A stretch of 64,000 bases of DNA from Cordilura impudica (lineage: Eukaryota; Arthropoda; Insecta; Diptera; Scathophagidae), in NCBI GenBank assembly GCA_963682025.1, contig OY821519.1, positions 73,712,314-73,776,313 of the forward strand. The letters run 5' to 3'. Shown here piece after piece: positions 1 to 9,797 of this stretch. The notes beneath the pieces were generated by a model. It had not been told where the DNA came from, did no database searches, and saw only the letters and a program-made list of their open reading frames with translations. A program made the translations under genes and the position numbers. Position 1 is the stretch's first letter, and each line of letters starts with the position of its first letter.

Positions 1-455
1 AATTCACTTGATGTGCCCGGTCTACCGCCAGATTTATTAAAATTAAAAGTTGGTTCTCCAATAATTTTGCTACCTAACCTCAACGCTCCGAGAGAATAAT
101 GCCCAATGTTATTGAGGCCACAATTCTCAAAGGAAAATTTATAGGGGAACATGTTTTGCTGCTTAGAATTCCTATGATTCCTACCGACACACCGATAGCA
201 TTCAAAAGATTGCAATTTCCGATCAGACTGGGATTTGCCATGACCATTAATTTATTTCAAGGACAATCATTGCAAATATGTGGTTTGGACTTCGAGCAAC
301 TGTGGCATGTTCCCTTGTCGGAAAGCCAGCAAATTTATTCATTTACTGCGAGAATAATGAAACTAAAAATATTGTTCACTCTTTTTAGCATTACAGTAAT
401 AATAATAATGGTCATTCTTATATGTTACAATAAATATTTATTTTCATTTTCATAA
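1..455 (+). pseudogene. Helitron RepHel helicase, C-terminal remnant
   Basis: In life this is the C-terminal part of the PIF1-like helicase fused to a Rep endonuclease that drives rolling-circle transposition. Frame 1 from base 1 reads NSLDVPGLPPDLLKLKVGSP, typical of the late helicase domain, and stops near 97. A second frame from 99 continues with NVIEATILKGKF, IPMIPTDTP, FKRLQFPIRLGFAMTIN and CGLDFE. The join between the two frames has lost roughly 15 residues compared with what I remember of the family. The conserved helicase motif that normally reads TINKSQGQ reads TINLFQGQ here, so key residues are changed. After CGLDFE the usual tail with the CSR motif is absent or scrambled. The remnant cannot encode an active helicase. 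Identification rests on motif recall, not on a search. Confidence 0.8.
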
Positions 456-593
456 ATATAACATGGTTTTTCTTTAACAGTTTTCAATTAATATTAACAA
501 AAGCACAAACGTTTTTTTATATATGTATATACAGATTCTATCTAAAATAAAAAATTCATTGGGGGCAAAACAACGTTTGCCGGGCCCAGCTAG
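1..593 (+). mobile_element. 3' end of an autonomous-type Helitron (starts before the window)
   Basis: The left edge lies inside the helicase region of a rolling-circle Helitron and the element ends at CTAG (590-593) followed by T594, the usual Helitron 3' end inserted between A and T. Just before the end, GGCAAA and TTTGCC (564-580) can pair as a short stem, followed by a GC-rich stretch and CTAG, which is the normal terminal layout. The 5' end and Rep domain are outside the window. The coding part is broken (see the pseudogene entry). Confidence 0.8.
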
Positions 594-670
594 TACTTTA
601 TAAATATAAAATACGAGTTTTCAGTTATTTACAATTTATAATTATTTTTACCATTTAAGTAATTATTTCA

Positions 671-1441
671 TTATACCCTATACCACTATGTGGTTTGGGT
701 ATAATGACTTTGTGCTGCTGTTTGTAACAACCAAAAATATTTGACCTAGACCCATCTTTAATTATACCGATCGAATCAGAATCACTTTCTGAGTTGATTT
801 AACAATGTCCGTCCGTCCGTCTGTGTGTCCATGTAAAGCTTTTAATCAAACTGCAGGTCGCAAATACGAATATATTTTGATGAAATTTGGTATATAAGCT
901 TTTATCGGCCATGGGATGAACGCTATTGAAATTTGTGAGAATCGGTCCATGTTCAGACCTAGCCCCCATACAAATTACCCATATGAAATCGACATAAATT
1001 GCCATAAGATCCAAATTGTCATATAGATCTTACTCAAATTGGGTTTGTATGCGTTCATTACATCCACTAATGGGTAGTCCAAAAATGATCCCTTTGACCC
1101 CATATAGAGCTGCTTCCCGATCTTCACTTAAATCTATTAAAAAACAAAAATATTGCACTGATTCTTCTCAAATTTTGTTTGTACATATTTTTGCAAAATA
1201 CAAGAGACTTTACCAAACATGATCAGGATCGGTCCATTTTTGGACCTAGTCCCTTTATAGATATAGCATCCGATATGAACTTTTTCATATCTGCAGCCAA
1301 AAAAATTAATAAAAATCCCACTCAAATTTGGTTTTTGCTTATTTTCAATGTCCAGTAAGTTGGGCCTAAGAGATAGGGTTTCTAAACGCATGGTATAGGG
1401 TATCGTATAGTCGGTCTAGACCGACTATAATTTTCTTACTT
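671..1441 (+). mobile_element. Family A repeat, copy A1 (complete)
   Basis: A dispersed repeat of about 770 bp. It starts with TATACCCTATACCA and ends with the inverted copy TGGTATAGGGTAT (1391-1403), giving a terminal inverted repeat of about 13 bp. Outside the 3' repeat lies a perfect 22-bp palindrome centred on TCTAGA (1407-1428). A TCCG-rich run sits near 807-822. No credible protein is encoded. Copies A1 to A8 share this plan. It resembles in style the TCCGTC-containing dispersed repeats of Drosophila, but I cannot assign a named family. It interrupts an E satellite unit, whose two halves lie at 594-670 and from 1442. Confidence 0.8.
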
Positions 1442-1915
1442 GTTTTAATATATGTACGTTTGCCATCAATTTTAACAAGATAAATTAAAGATGAGATTTG
1501 CACCGATTTATTAAGAATGATAGTTATATATTATAAACCGTAGCTATATGGGCATTAAGATTTGTAGTTTACAATGTGAAATAAAAGTGAAATAAAACTT
1601 AAATATATAAATTAATTATTTCTCTGAATATAGTCGTATAAATTTTAATTTGTTTAATCCCATTCAGTGGCTTTATTTAGTTCAATTTTTTTTTTACTAT
1701 TTAAGTCCTTATTTCATTGTTAAACGCATGCCATCAATTTTAAGATGATAATATAAAGTTGAGATTTGCACCGATTTATTAAGAATGATAAGTTCACGTT
1801 ATAAAGCACAACAATATGGGTATCAAATTTTGTAGCTTAATGAGTATAATATATATTACGTATTATTTAAGTATACTGTACAGTTGAAATATTTAAATTG
1901 AAGATTTTTAAGATT
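1442..1915 (+). repeat. Satellite-like family E, two diverged tandem units
   Basis: Two units about 263 bp apart share the core ACCGATTTATTAAGAATGA (near 1511 and 1774), preceded by a segment like GCCATCAATTTTAA and followed by CAATATGGGTATCAAA or a close variant. The fragment at 594-670, left of the A1 insertion, is the start of the first unit. The same unit recurs at 3181-3311 and 7588-8570. No coding potential. Confidence 0.7.
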
Positions 1916-2835
1916 ATAGACTTAACAATATCTTTTTTTTGTTTTTTTTTTTTTTTTGATGTGTAAACATCTATACGCGCAAGGGGGTAAATTTCTATTT
2001 CACAATACAATTACAAAAACAGTGTAACATGTAAGCGTAAGAAAAAATCAGCGTAATCTGTAAAGCGTAAGAAAAAATCGGTGTGACTTTTGATTGTATT
2101 GGTGAAAAAATTATGATATGTAATAAGCTGTTTGAAAATGTAAAATGAAAAATAAAAAATTAAAAATTAAAATTAAGAAATCAAAAATGAAAAAGAAAAA
2201 ATAAGAAATGAAAAATGAAAAAATAGAAGAATTAAAATGAAAAATAAAAAATAAAAAATAATAATAAAAAATTAAAAATAAAAATAAAAAAGCAAAATGA
2301 AAAATGAAAAATATAAATGAAAAATAAAAAATGAAAAATAAAAAATTAAATATAAAAAATGAAAATAAAAAACTAAACATAAAAAATGAAAAAAAGAAAA
2401 TGAAAAACGACAAATGAAAAATTAAAAATGAAAAAATGGCAGATGAAAAAAAAATGGAAAACGAAAACTCAAAATTTAAAAATATAAAATAAAAAACGTA
2501 AAATTAAAAAAATAACCGGCACGATTAATACGGAAGTGTTTGGAGATAAAATGAGGGAGCAAAGAACGTTATAAAAACGTTTTGAAAAATGAAAAACGAA
2601 AAATGAAAAATGAAAAACGAAAAATGAAAAATGAAAAACAAAAAATTAAAAATTAACCAGTTGGTAAATTATAATAAATATTTTTATATTAGCAGAGCCC
2701 CTGCAGTTGATTGCTATATATGATATATAGATAACGCTTTCTGTTTGATTTTAAAAAATTGCCATAAAAAAATTTCAATTACTGTATGTTTACACATCTC
2801 CCCTGTGATCGAACTCACATGATTTTTTTTGACTG
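1916..2835 (+). repeat. Dispersed repeat D, copy 1, with A-rich core
   Basis: The unit is bounded by GATGTGTAAACAT near 1958 and its inverse ATGTTTACACATC near 2786. Between them are short direct repeats of a GCGTAAGAAAAAATC type (about 2034-2085) and a long A-rich, GAAAAA-type low-complexity stretch (about 2120-2660). The edges match a second copy in the opposite orientation at 45736-46010 (shared motifs such as GTGTGACTTTTGATTGTATT and GGGGAGATGTGTAAACAT in rough form). The long apparent reading frame at 2111-2413 is only this A-rich stretch read backwards. Confidence 0.6.
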
Positions 2836-2857
2836 TAGTTGTACGACCTTTCAAATG

Positions 2858-3144
2858 TTGATAAATAAAAATTCTCGTGCTCGAGGTCCGTTTTAATTCT
2901 AAAAATATTTTAATTTATTTTCTAATATTTCGACATTCTTCGAATGTCATCATCCTCATTGCACTGAATATTATTCCACTGAATAGAAGACGAGATGTCA
3001 ATAATGCAGTGTTAATAGTTCTCATGCAAACACTAGATATATTCCCCGATGATGACATTCGAAGAATGTCGAAATATTGGAAAATAAATTAAAATATTTT
3101 TATAATTAAAATGGACTTCGAGCTCGAGAATTTTTACTTATCAA
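2858..3144. mobile_element. Foldback/MITE-like element with 95-bp inverted arms
   Basis: Bases 2860-2954 and 3048-3142 are nearly perfect inverted copies, about 95 bp each with a handful of mismatches, around a spacer of 93 bp. Each arm contains the smaller palindrome GACATTCTTCGAATGTC. No protein is encoded: an open frame at 2877-3092 is a by-product of the arms. The word ACCTTTCAAAT outside the left arm recurs inverted right of the right arm near 3188, so the hairpin may sit in a larger inverted structure. Confidence 0.8.
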
Positions 3145-3180
3145 TATCTGTTTTTTTTAATCAATACAGTTTGATTATTT

Positions 3181-3311
3181 AAAATTTGAAAGGTTGTTAG
3201 CATTAAAGTGCTTATTTTATTAATGAACGTTTGCCGTTAATTATGAGAAGAAAACTTAAAGGGGGGATTTTCAACGATTTATTAAGAATGCTAATTATAG
3301 TATAATGAGTA
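3181..3311 (+). repeat. Satellite-like family E, truncated unit
   Basis: The core CGATTTATTAAGAATG (near 3273) follows a segment like GAACGTTTGCCGTTAATTATG. The unit is cut on the right by the Helitron starting at 3312. Confidence 0.6.
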
Positions 3312-3827
3312 TTAGCAGTTCCCAGCACTCAAAATACGAGTGAAAATTCTAGAAAATTTTATTTTTTCATTCAATTTCTCTCTTTCAATGTTTTCTAAAT
3401 CTATACACAATGTATATTATACATATATATAAAAAGATGTATGAATAAATAAATAAAATTCATAAAAATTCACTGCAAATATTTGTTGAACACACTGAAT
3501 ATATATAAATGGGTTTTTTAATAAATAATTTTATAAGAGCCTAAAGGTATGCTAATCAATTCTAGCCAACTCGCAATTCAACACAGGGCTTTTGATATAC
3601 AATCTTGGCAAACAGAGTGTAGTCTTATGTGTTTAATGTATGTATTAGTAGCAGCTTTAAATGATTATAACTCAAAAAAAAAAAAAAATAAAATAATAAA
3701 AAAAAGTATCAGATGGTGCACATCTGTAAAGATGTTGCACTTTTTTGACAAATCCGGTTGATAACTAAAAGCGTAGAAGAGGTCACATGAAATCACCTTG
3801 GCTATTAATATTATAGATCAGATATTT
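3312..3827 (-). mobile_element. Non-autonomous Helitron, family B, long variant
   Basis: Read on the minus strand it begins TCTATAATATTAATAGC at 3827 and ends near 3312 with a decayed CTAAT in place of CTAG. Just inside the 3' end a partly decayed copy of the subterminal hairpin is visible (CACTC...GAGTG near 3325-3343). Host T3828 follows the 5' TC end. It shares an extra internal segment (around TATATAAATGGGTTT) with the copies at 28627-29099 and 60228-60783. No coding capacity. Confidence 0.75.
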
Positions 3828-3933
3828 GAAATATAAAATATTTAATGTTTATTTTTATGATTATAGTTGTAAAAACATCTGTATTTTATCGAATGATAAG
3901 TGAAGTCATTCATTTAACCCTTTCGGTACCATG

Positions 3934-3949
3934 GTGACACCGGTGTCAC
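3934..3949. promoter_or_regulatory. Perfect 16-bp palindrome, likely transposase-binding repeat
   Basis: GTGACACCGGTGTCAC occurs here, again at 4266-4281, and in degenerate form near the right end (7433-7448). Its placement just inside the terminal repeats suggests transposase binding; this is inferred. Confidence 0.55.
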
Positions 3950-4447
3950 AAGAATAATTTTTGTTTTTTTTTTTTAACTATCCATCCAATTTTGATAAGT
4001 TTTGGGTTTATGGAAAGAGAGCTAAAGGTTCTTTAATTTCTTCTAAAAAAAATCACAAATATTTTTTTGATAACGGTACTGGAGCGGATCAAAATGACAT
4101 AATTGTACTTTTTTTTTGTAAATTTTCAATCGCTGTGAATATCTACAAATTTATTTCGTGTGATAAACTCTTTTGATATGTTGTAGCGAAATCTTTATTA
4201 TAAAACATAATTTCTCAGATTTTTAAAATTTTGCATAGTTTCGCCACGAATTTAAATTTTATATTGTGACACCGGTGTCACTATGGTATTCAAAGGTAAT
4301 TTTTTACGAACTTTTAGCAAAACTAAAAATTTTACAGGTTGGCCATGAAAGTTCAAAATATCGATTTGTTTTGCATAAGCGAAAAAATTCAAAAATTCAA
4401 AACCAATTTGTAGTAGTAGGCGTATTTTTTGGTCTTTGCCATGATTT

Positions 4448-5237
4448 TTATACCCTATACCACTATGTGGTTTGGGTATAATGACTTTGTGCTGCTGTTT
4501 GTAACAACTAAAAATATTTGACCTAGACCCATCTTTAATTATACCGATCGAATCAGAATTACTTTCTGAGTTGATTTAACAATGTCCGTCCGTCCGTCCG
4601 TCCGTCCGTCCGTCTGTGTGTCCATGTAAAGCTTGTAATCAAACTGCAGGTCGCAAATATGAATATATTTTGACGAAATTTGGTATTTAAGCTTTTATCG
4701 GCCATGGGATGAACGCTATTGAAATTGGTGAGAATCGGTCCATGTTCAGACCTAGCCCCCATACAAATTACCCCTGTGAAATCGACATAAATTGCCATAA
4801 GATCCAAATTGTCATATAGATCTTACTCAAATTGGGTTTGTACACGTTCATTACATCCATTAATGAGTAGTCCAAAAATGATCCCTTTGGCCCCATATAG
4901 AGCTGCTTCCCGATCTTCACTTAAATCTATTAAAAAATAAAAATATTGCACTGATTCTTCTCAAATTTTGTTTGTATATATTTTCGCAAAATACAAGAGA
5001 CTTTACCAGCCATGGTCAGGATCGGTCCATTTTTGGACCTAGTCCCCATATAGATATATCATCCGATATGAACTTTTTCATATCTGCAGCCAAAAAAATT
5101 AATAAAAATCCCACTCAAATTTGGTTTTTGCTTATTTTCTATGTCCACTTAGTTGGGACTAGGAGATTCGGTTTCTAAACGCATGGTATAGGGTATCGTA
5201 TAGTCGGTCTAGACCGACTATAATTTTCTTACTTGTT
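4448..5237 (+). mobile_element. Family A repeat, copy A2, nested in piggyBac
   Basis: It begins TATACCCTATACCA and ends with TGGTATAGGGTAT (5184-5196), followed by the 22-bp palindrome at 5200-5221. It is very similar to A1, with a longer run of TCCG repeats at 4586-4612. It lies between the piggyBac left end and the transposase reading frame, so it either inserted there or was carried with the element. Confidence 0.8.
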
Positions 5238-5331
5238 TAATTTCAACGCAGTTCAGTGTAGTAGTCTGAATGAAGCGTTTCATGTGTATAGTGACACGTA
5301 AAAATAATAAGTAGCGAAGTATTAAATTAAA

Positions 5332-7112
5332 ATGAACCGTCAGCGTACCTTCTTGATTAATGAGCGCGAAATTGCCCAAATATTGATGGCATCAGACAGT
5401 GAAGACGGTGAGGATAACATGTATTTGGATGATGAAGACGTCGCATTTTTAGAGCAGGGCGAAGTTTTGAATTCCGAAATGGAAATTATCATTGAAGATG
5501 TTGTCGGTCAGCGACTTACTGCACTATCACCTGATAAATTAACACCAACCCCGAAAAAGGAGAAAAATTTACCGCTAAAATTGAAAAATAGGCCTGAGTA
5601 TACCACACCAGAATATATTGAAAGTGAAACTGATTATGTTTACGGAAAAGTTTTGAAGCTTACTTTTAACTCTGGCGATGACTTCCCAAGTGTTTACGAA
5701 GTATTTGATTCCGTTGCAGATTTGAAAAAAATACTTCATTTTATAACTGTGGAAACCAATCGATATGCCATCCAAAATGGGAGGCAATTCGTAACAACGG
5801 AAAAAGAAATTGAAGCATTTATTGGCATAACGAGCAATACTGGTCCACGAATCCACTTTTATCAGTGCCTTTTGTTGCAAATGTAATGACTCGGAAGCGA
5901 TATGAAGATATAAAAAAAAATTTACATTTTGCCAATAACGAAAATCAACCAGATCGTACAGATAGTAATTATGACCGAGCATTTAAAGTGCGACCAATAA
6001 TAAACCATTTCAATGAGGCATTTGGTAGTTCATTGACTGCCACAAAATCGCAATCAATTGATGAGCACATGATTAAATTCAAAGGAAGGAATATTATGAA
6101 GCAATACATGAAAGCTACGCCAATTAAGTGGGGCTTTAAAATGTTGTGCCGATGTGACTCCCAAACTGGCTACCTCTTTGAGTGTAATATTTACACCGGA
6201 AGAAAAGAGAATGCGGAAATTGGGCTTGGCGAATCAGTTGTGCTCGAATTGGCAGAGAACGTTTGCAATCTTAGTGTTGAACTATACTTCGACAACTTTT
6301 TTAATAGCATAAATTTGCTAATTAAACTTAAAGATATGAAAATTCGCGGTTGTGGAATGATCCGAAGTAACAGAAAAAACCTTCCTAAATTTTTAAGCGA
6401 CAAAACTATGAAACGCGGAGATATTCAAAGCTTCTGCTCCGCTGGCATCGAAGTGGTAAAATGGATGGACAACAGAGCTGTATTCCTTGCATCCAACTTC
6501 ATCGATACTTTCGAAAAAACTTTAGTAAAACGGCGTGTTCAGGGATCGTCTGAAAAAATCAATATACATTGTCCACTTATGGTTTCAAGTTAAAATAAAG
6601 GAATGGGTGGCGTGGACTTAATGGACCAAAGGAAGGTAATATATAACATTCAATATTTTGAAAGTCATACTATTATTTGTTTGCTTATTATTTACAGGTC
6701 TATTACGAATACGATCGTAAATCAATTAGGTTTTACTTGCGTATATTTCCTTGATTTGGCTATATCAAATGCGTTTATTATATATGTATAACAAAATAGC
6801 AATTCAACATGGTCGTGCTTCTACAACACTATTTGACTTTCGATTGCAGCTGTGTACACACTTGGTCAACGAGTACACCAGTCGTCAAAGGCCTCATATG
6901 ACCGCCAAAAACAAGGAGGACGCCAAAGTAAAGTTCTTGTAAAAGCCACTGCTCCAGAACACCAAATGATTCGTGAAGAAAAACGACAGCGTTGTCACAA
7001 TTGCGCCCAAAAGAAGAAGGAATCGAAAACCAACATCAGATGCGCAACTTGCAACTTATATTTTTGCTTTGTAAAAGAAAGAGATTGTTTTGGTGAATAC
7101 CACAGCAAATAA
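5332..7112 (+). pseudogene. piggyBac transposase (decayed)
   Basis: This was a DDD transposase acting in the nucleus by TTAA-specific cut and paste. The start at 5332 opens an acidic N-terminus (MASDSEDGED). Frame 1 runs to 5886 and reads EIEAFIGI near the end. The core resumes in another frame from about 5850 (VPFVANVMTRKRYEDI) after what looks like a deletion of part of the expected 24-residue link. The catalytic aspartates are recognisable in SIDEHMIKFKGR, YFDNFFNS and GVDLMDQ. Damage: the deletion/frameshift near 5840-5865, an in-frame stop at 6591-6593 where a tyrosine is usual, and frameshifts near 6745, 6785 and 6925. A cysteine-rich C-terminus remains (CHNC, CATC, CFVKERDC; 6993-7095), as in piggyBac proteins. 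A 62-nt intron at 6636-6697 is supported by the frame. Confidence 0.92.
6636..6697 (+). other. Probable spliceosomal intron in the piggyBac transposase
   Basis: GTAATA at the left and TTTACAG at the right bound 62 nt, a typical fly intron length. Removing it joins GVDLMDQRK to VYYEYDRKS in one frame, matching the usual order of these motifs after the third catalytic aspartate. Reading through the 62 nt shifts the frame and loses the YDRKS motif. The intron is phase 0. Confidence 0.7.
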
Positions 7113-7587
7113 GTAATTATGTTCTCTTTTTTGAATTTAATAGGCATATTTTTTGTCTAAATAAATAATATACATTATTTTAAATACATTTTTTTTTTTA
7201 CCATAAGAACACAATTTTTCGAATAAACTTACATATATACTAACATACATACTTGTCCAAGCAAATGCACTGAAAAATAATTTATATGTAAGTATGTATA
7301 TTAAAACACACGAATTTCCAATGTAATAAACAAGTATTTTCAAAAACCATTGGTTTTATATAAAAATAACTTTAATTTTATTTAAAAAAAAAATAATATC
7401 AGTTACCCAAAAAGTTACCTTTGAGTACCATGGTGAAACCCGTGTCACACTAAAATTTTAGCACTTGGAGGCAAAAACCCAAAATTTTCATGAAAAATTC
7501 TAACAAGAAATAGGGGTCAGAGATCACGAAAATGTGCTTGGTTTTCCGATAACTCTTCTAGTTTTCCTATGGTACCGAAAGGGTTAA

Positions 7588-8570
7588 AACTTAAAACTAT
7601 TTTCCCCATTTAAGTGCTCATTTCATTGTTACACCTTTACCATCAATATTAAGTTTAGATTTGCATCGAATTGTTAAGACTATGTTATAATTCTTAACAA
7701 TATGGGTAACAAAATTCTTAGTTTACTGAGTAGAATATAGTTAGAATACCTACTTTATTATTACAGCTTACAAGACTATCAAAGATTTTATGACTTTTAA
7801 TTTTTATAGGAATCTTCTAATTCATTTGAAATTTATTTAAAATTAAATCACTTATTTCATAATTAAATGTTTGTCATCAAATGTTAATAAAATAACTTAA
7901 AGTTTATATTTTTTACGGCTTAATTAAGGACTATAAGTATAAACCACAGCAATATGGGTACCAAAATTTGTAATATAATCTGTAATTCAATATAGTTTCA
8001 AAATTATATAAAATTTAAATATTTAAATTGATTATTATTACGTTGACAGTCCAAAGAAACTTTGAATCTTGTTCACTCCATCCACTGGGTTCATTCATAG
8101 ATCCCAATTTTATTACCATTTACGTGCCTAAATCATTCGTAAACGTTTGGCCTAAATTTTAACAAGGTAACTTAAAGTTGATATCTGCACCGATTTATTA
8201 AGAATGACGTATATACGTTATAAACCTTATCAATATGGGTATCAAAATGTTTGGTTTAATGAGTAGAAGACGTTCCAAATATATTATTTATATAAACTGG
8301 TTTAAATAAAGACATAAAAAAATAAATCGATAGAAATTATCAATTTTATTAAATTATTAGCAAACTTAAAAAGTTTTTACCATTTAAATACTTAATTTAA
8401 ACGTCTGGAGTTTATATTGGCAAGACTACTAAAAGTTCAAATTTAGACCGATTTATTAAGATTGATAACTACTTATTTAAAATTTCAACAATTGGGATAT
8501 TTTATATAATTGATAATACAATTCAAATAAAATAATTTTTAATAATTAAGTTTTGCGAGCAAAACGTTAT
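7588..8570 (+). repeat. Satellite-like family E, four diverged tandem units
   Basis: Cores lie near 7665, 7915, 8190 and 8450, spaced 250 to 275 bp. The best is GCACCGATTTATTAAGAATG at 8189-8208. Each is followed by a form of CAATATGGGTATCAAA and preceded by TTTTACCATTTAAGTGC-like sequence. Divergence between units is high, so the array looks old. It continues the array interrupted at 3.2 kb. Confidence 0.65.
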
Positions 8571-8614
8571 TTGTAATCAAGTTCTAAATATTGCTAAAAT
8601 ATAGAGAGTTCATA

Positions 8615-8983
8615 TTTATAATATTAATAGGCTAGGCGATTTCTTGTGATCGATGTTTTGTTCTACCGTTTTTCCCAATTTTGACCAAACGTATATTATT
8701 TGAAAGGTATTTTTGTTTTAGCCGCTTTGCAGATTTACAGATTTTCAAATTTTTTCCTTTATTTTCAGTAAATTGCATTTGAAGTTGCTACTAACACATA
8801 CTTAAAATTATACATATGCTATGTGTGTTTTATAATATTTGTTAATGTGTTTGTTAATGAGTTTGTTATCTTCATTCACAATAATAATAAACCAAAAAGG
8901 TGTTGGTTTGTGAATTGGCTAAGTTGAAAAATAAAGCTGCCTAGAGAAACTGCCCTTGAATTTCGAGCGCTGGAATCTGCTCG
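8615..8983 (+). mobile_element. Non-autonomous Helitron, family B
   Basis: It starts TTTATAATATTAATAGGC, close to the family 5' end TCTATAATATTAATAGGC. It ends CTCG (8980-8983) followed by T, where CTAG is usual. Half of the subterminal hairpin (CGAATTTCGAG in other copies) is decayed to TTGAATTTCGAG. No coding capacity. Confidence 0.8.
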
Positions 8984-9086
8984 TAAATATAAATAAGAGG
9001 TAGAAAATAAAATGGTTATTTTAAAATTCCATTTGGGATAATAAAATAGCAAGGAAGCAGAGCTGAAAATTAATTTTGAAATATTT

Positions 9087-9797
9087 TATATACTAAACCA
9101 GGGTCTAATGAGTTTGTGCTGATGTTTGTAACTACCAAAAATATTTGACCTAGATCCATTTTTTATTACATCGATCGGCTCAGAATCACTTTCTAAGTCG
9201 GTTTAGTGATATCCGTCCGTCTGCGTATCTGTCCGTCTGTGTATCCATGTGAGACATGGAGTAAAACTGCAGTTAGCAAAATAAATGCTTAAATTAAAAT
9301 TATTATAGATTCTCTTTTCGGCACCAGGACACCCGCTTTTGAAAGTGGTAAAAATAGGTGGATGTCCGGACCTAATCCCAAGTCAAATGATCCCTATAAG
9401 ATCAACCTAAATTACTAATTTCCATATAGATCTCGCTCAAATTTGGTTTATGTTTATTTAATATACCGATTAATAAGTTGTTCAAAAATAAACCCTATAG
9501 GACAATTCTTAGTCATAGCCCTCGTAAAAAGCTGCTTCTCGATTTTGACTTAAATCTGTAAAAAAAAACAAAAATATTGCAAAGGTATTTCTCAAATTTG
9601 GTTGGTATATGTTCCCGCAAAAAATAAGGGCTTTTTCCTATAAATAGAGTATCCGCTATGAACTTCATATCATAAATTAATAAAAATTGTACTCAAATTT
9701 GGTTTATATGTACTTACTTTCTGTCTAATTGAACTAAAGACCCATTATCTAAGCGCACGTTATAGGGTATCAATACCAATTATAATTTTCTTACTTT
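9087..9797 (+). mobile_element. Family A repeat, copy A3 (diverged)
   Basis: The opening is worn (ACTAAACCAGGGTCTAATGAG), but AAAATATTTGACCTAGATCC, the TCCGTCCGTCTG run (9211-9240) and the end TATAGGGTATCAATACC with TATAATTTTCTTACTT are clear. The 22-bp palindrome has decayed. Confidence 0.7.

Larger units (their letters stand above)
3914..7587 (+). mobile_element. piggyBac-type DNA transposon with TTAA target duplication
   Basis: The element proper (3918-7583, 3,666 bp) is flanked on both sides by TTAA (3914-3917 and 7584-7587), the hallmark target duplication of piggyBac. The terminal inverted repeat is CCCTTTCGGTACCAT, identical at both ends. There are also subterminal inverted repeats of 32 bp, at 4266-4297 on the left and 7417-7448 on the right, each with a version of GTGACACCGGTGTCAC; a further perfect copy of that 16-bp palindrome lies at 3934-3949. 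Terminal plus subterminal repeats is the layout known for this superfamily, where they bind transposase. Family A copy A2 lies inside (4448-5237). The transposase is broken, so the element is immobile on its own. Confidence 0.95.

Noticed and set aside
799..1014. A peptide of the type ARSEHGPILTNFNSVHPMAD shared by frames at 799-1014, 4559-4807, 21508-21957 and 47896-48252
   Set aside because: The peptide is shared because all lie in family A copies. The frames open and close at different points, contain the TCCG run and have no known domain, so a gene is not supported.
2111..2413. A 100-codon phenylalanine-rich minus-strand frame
   Set aside because: It is the A-rich core of repeat D read backwards.
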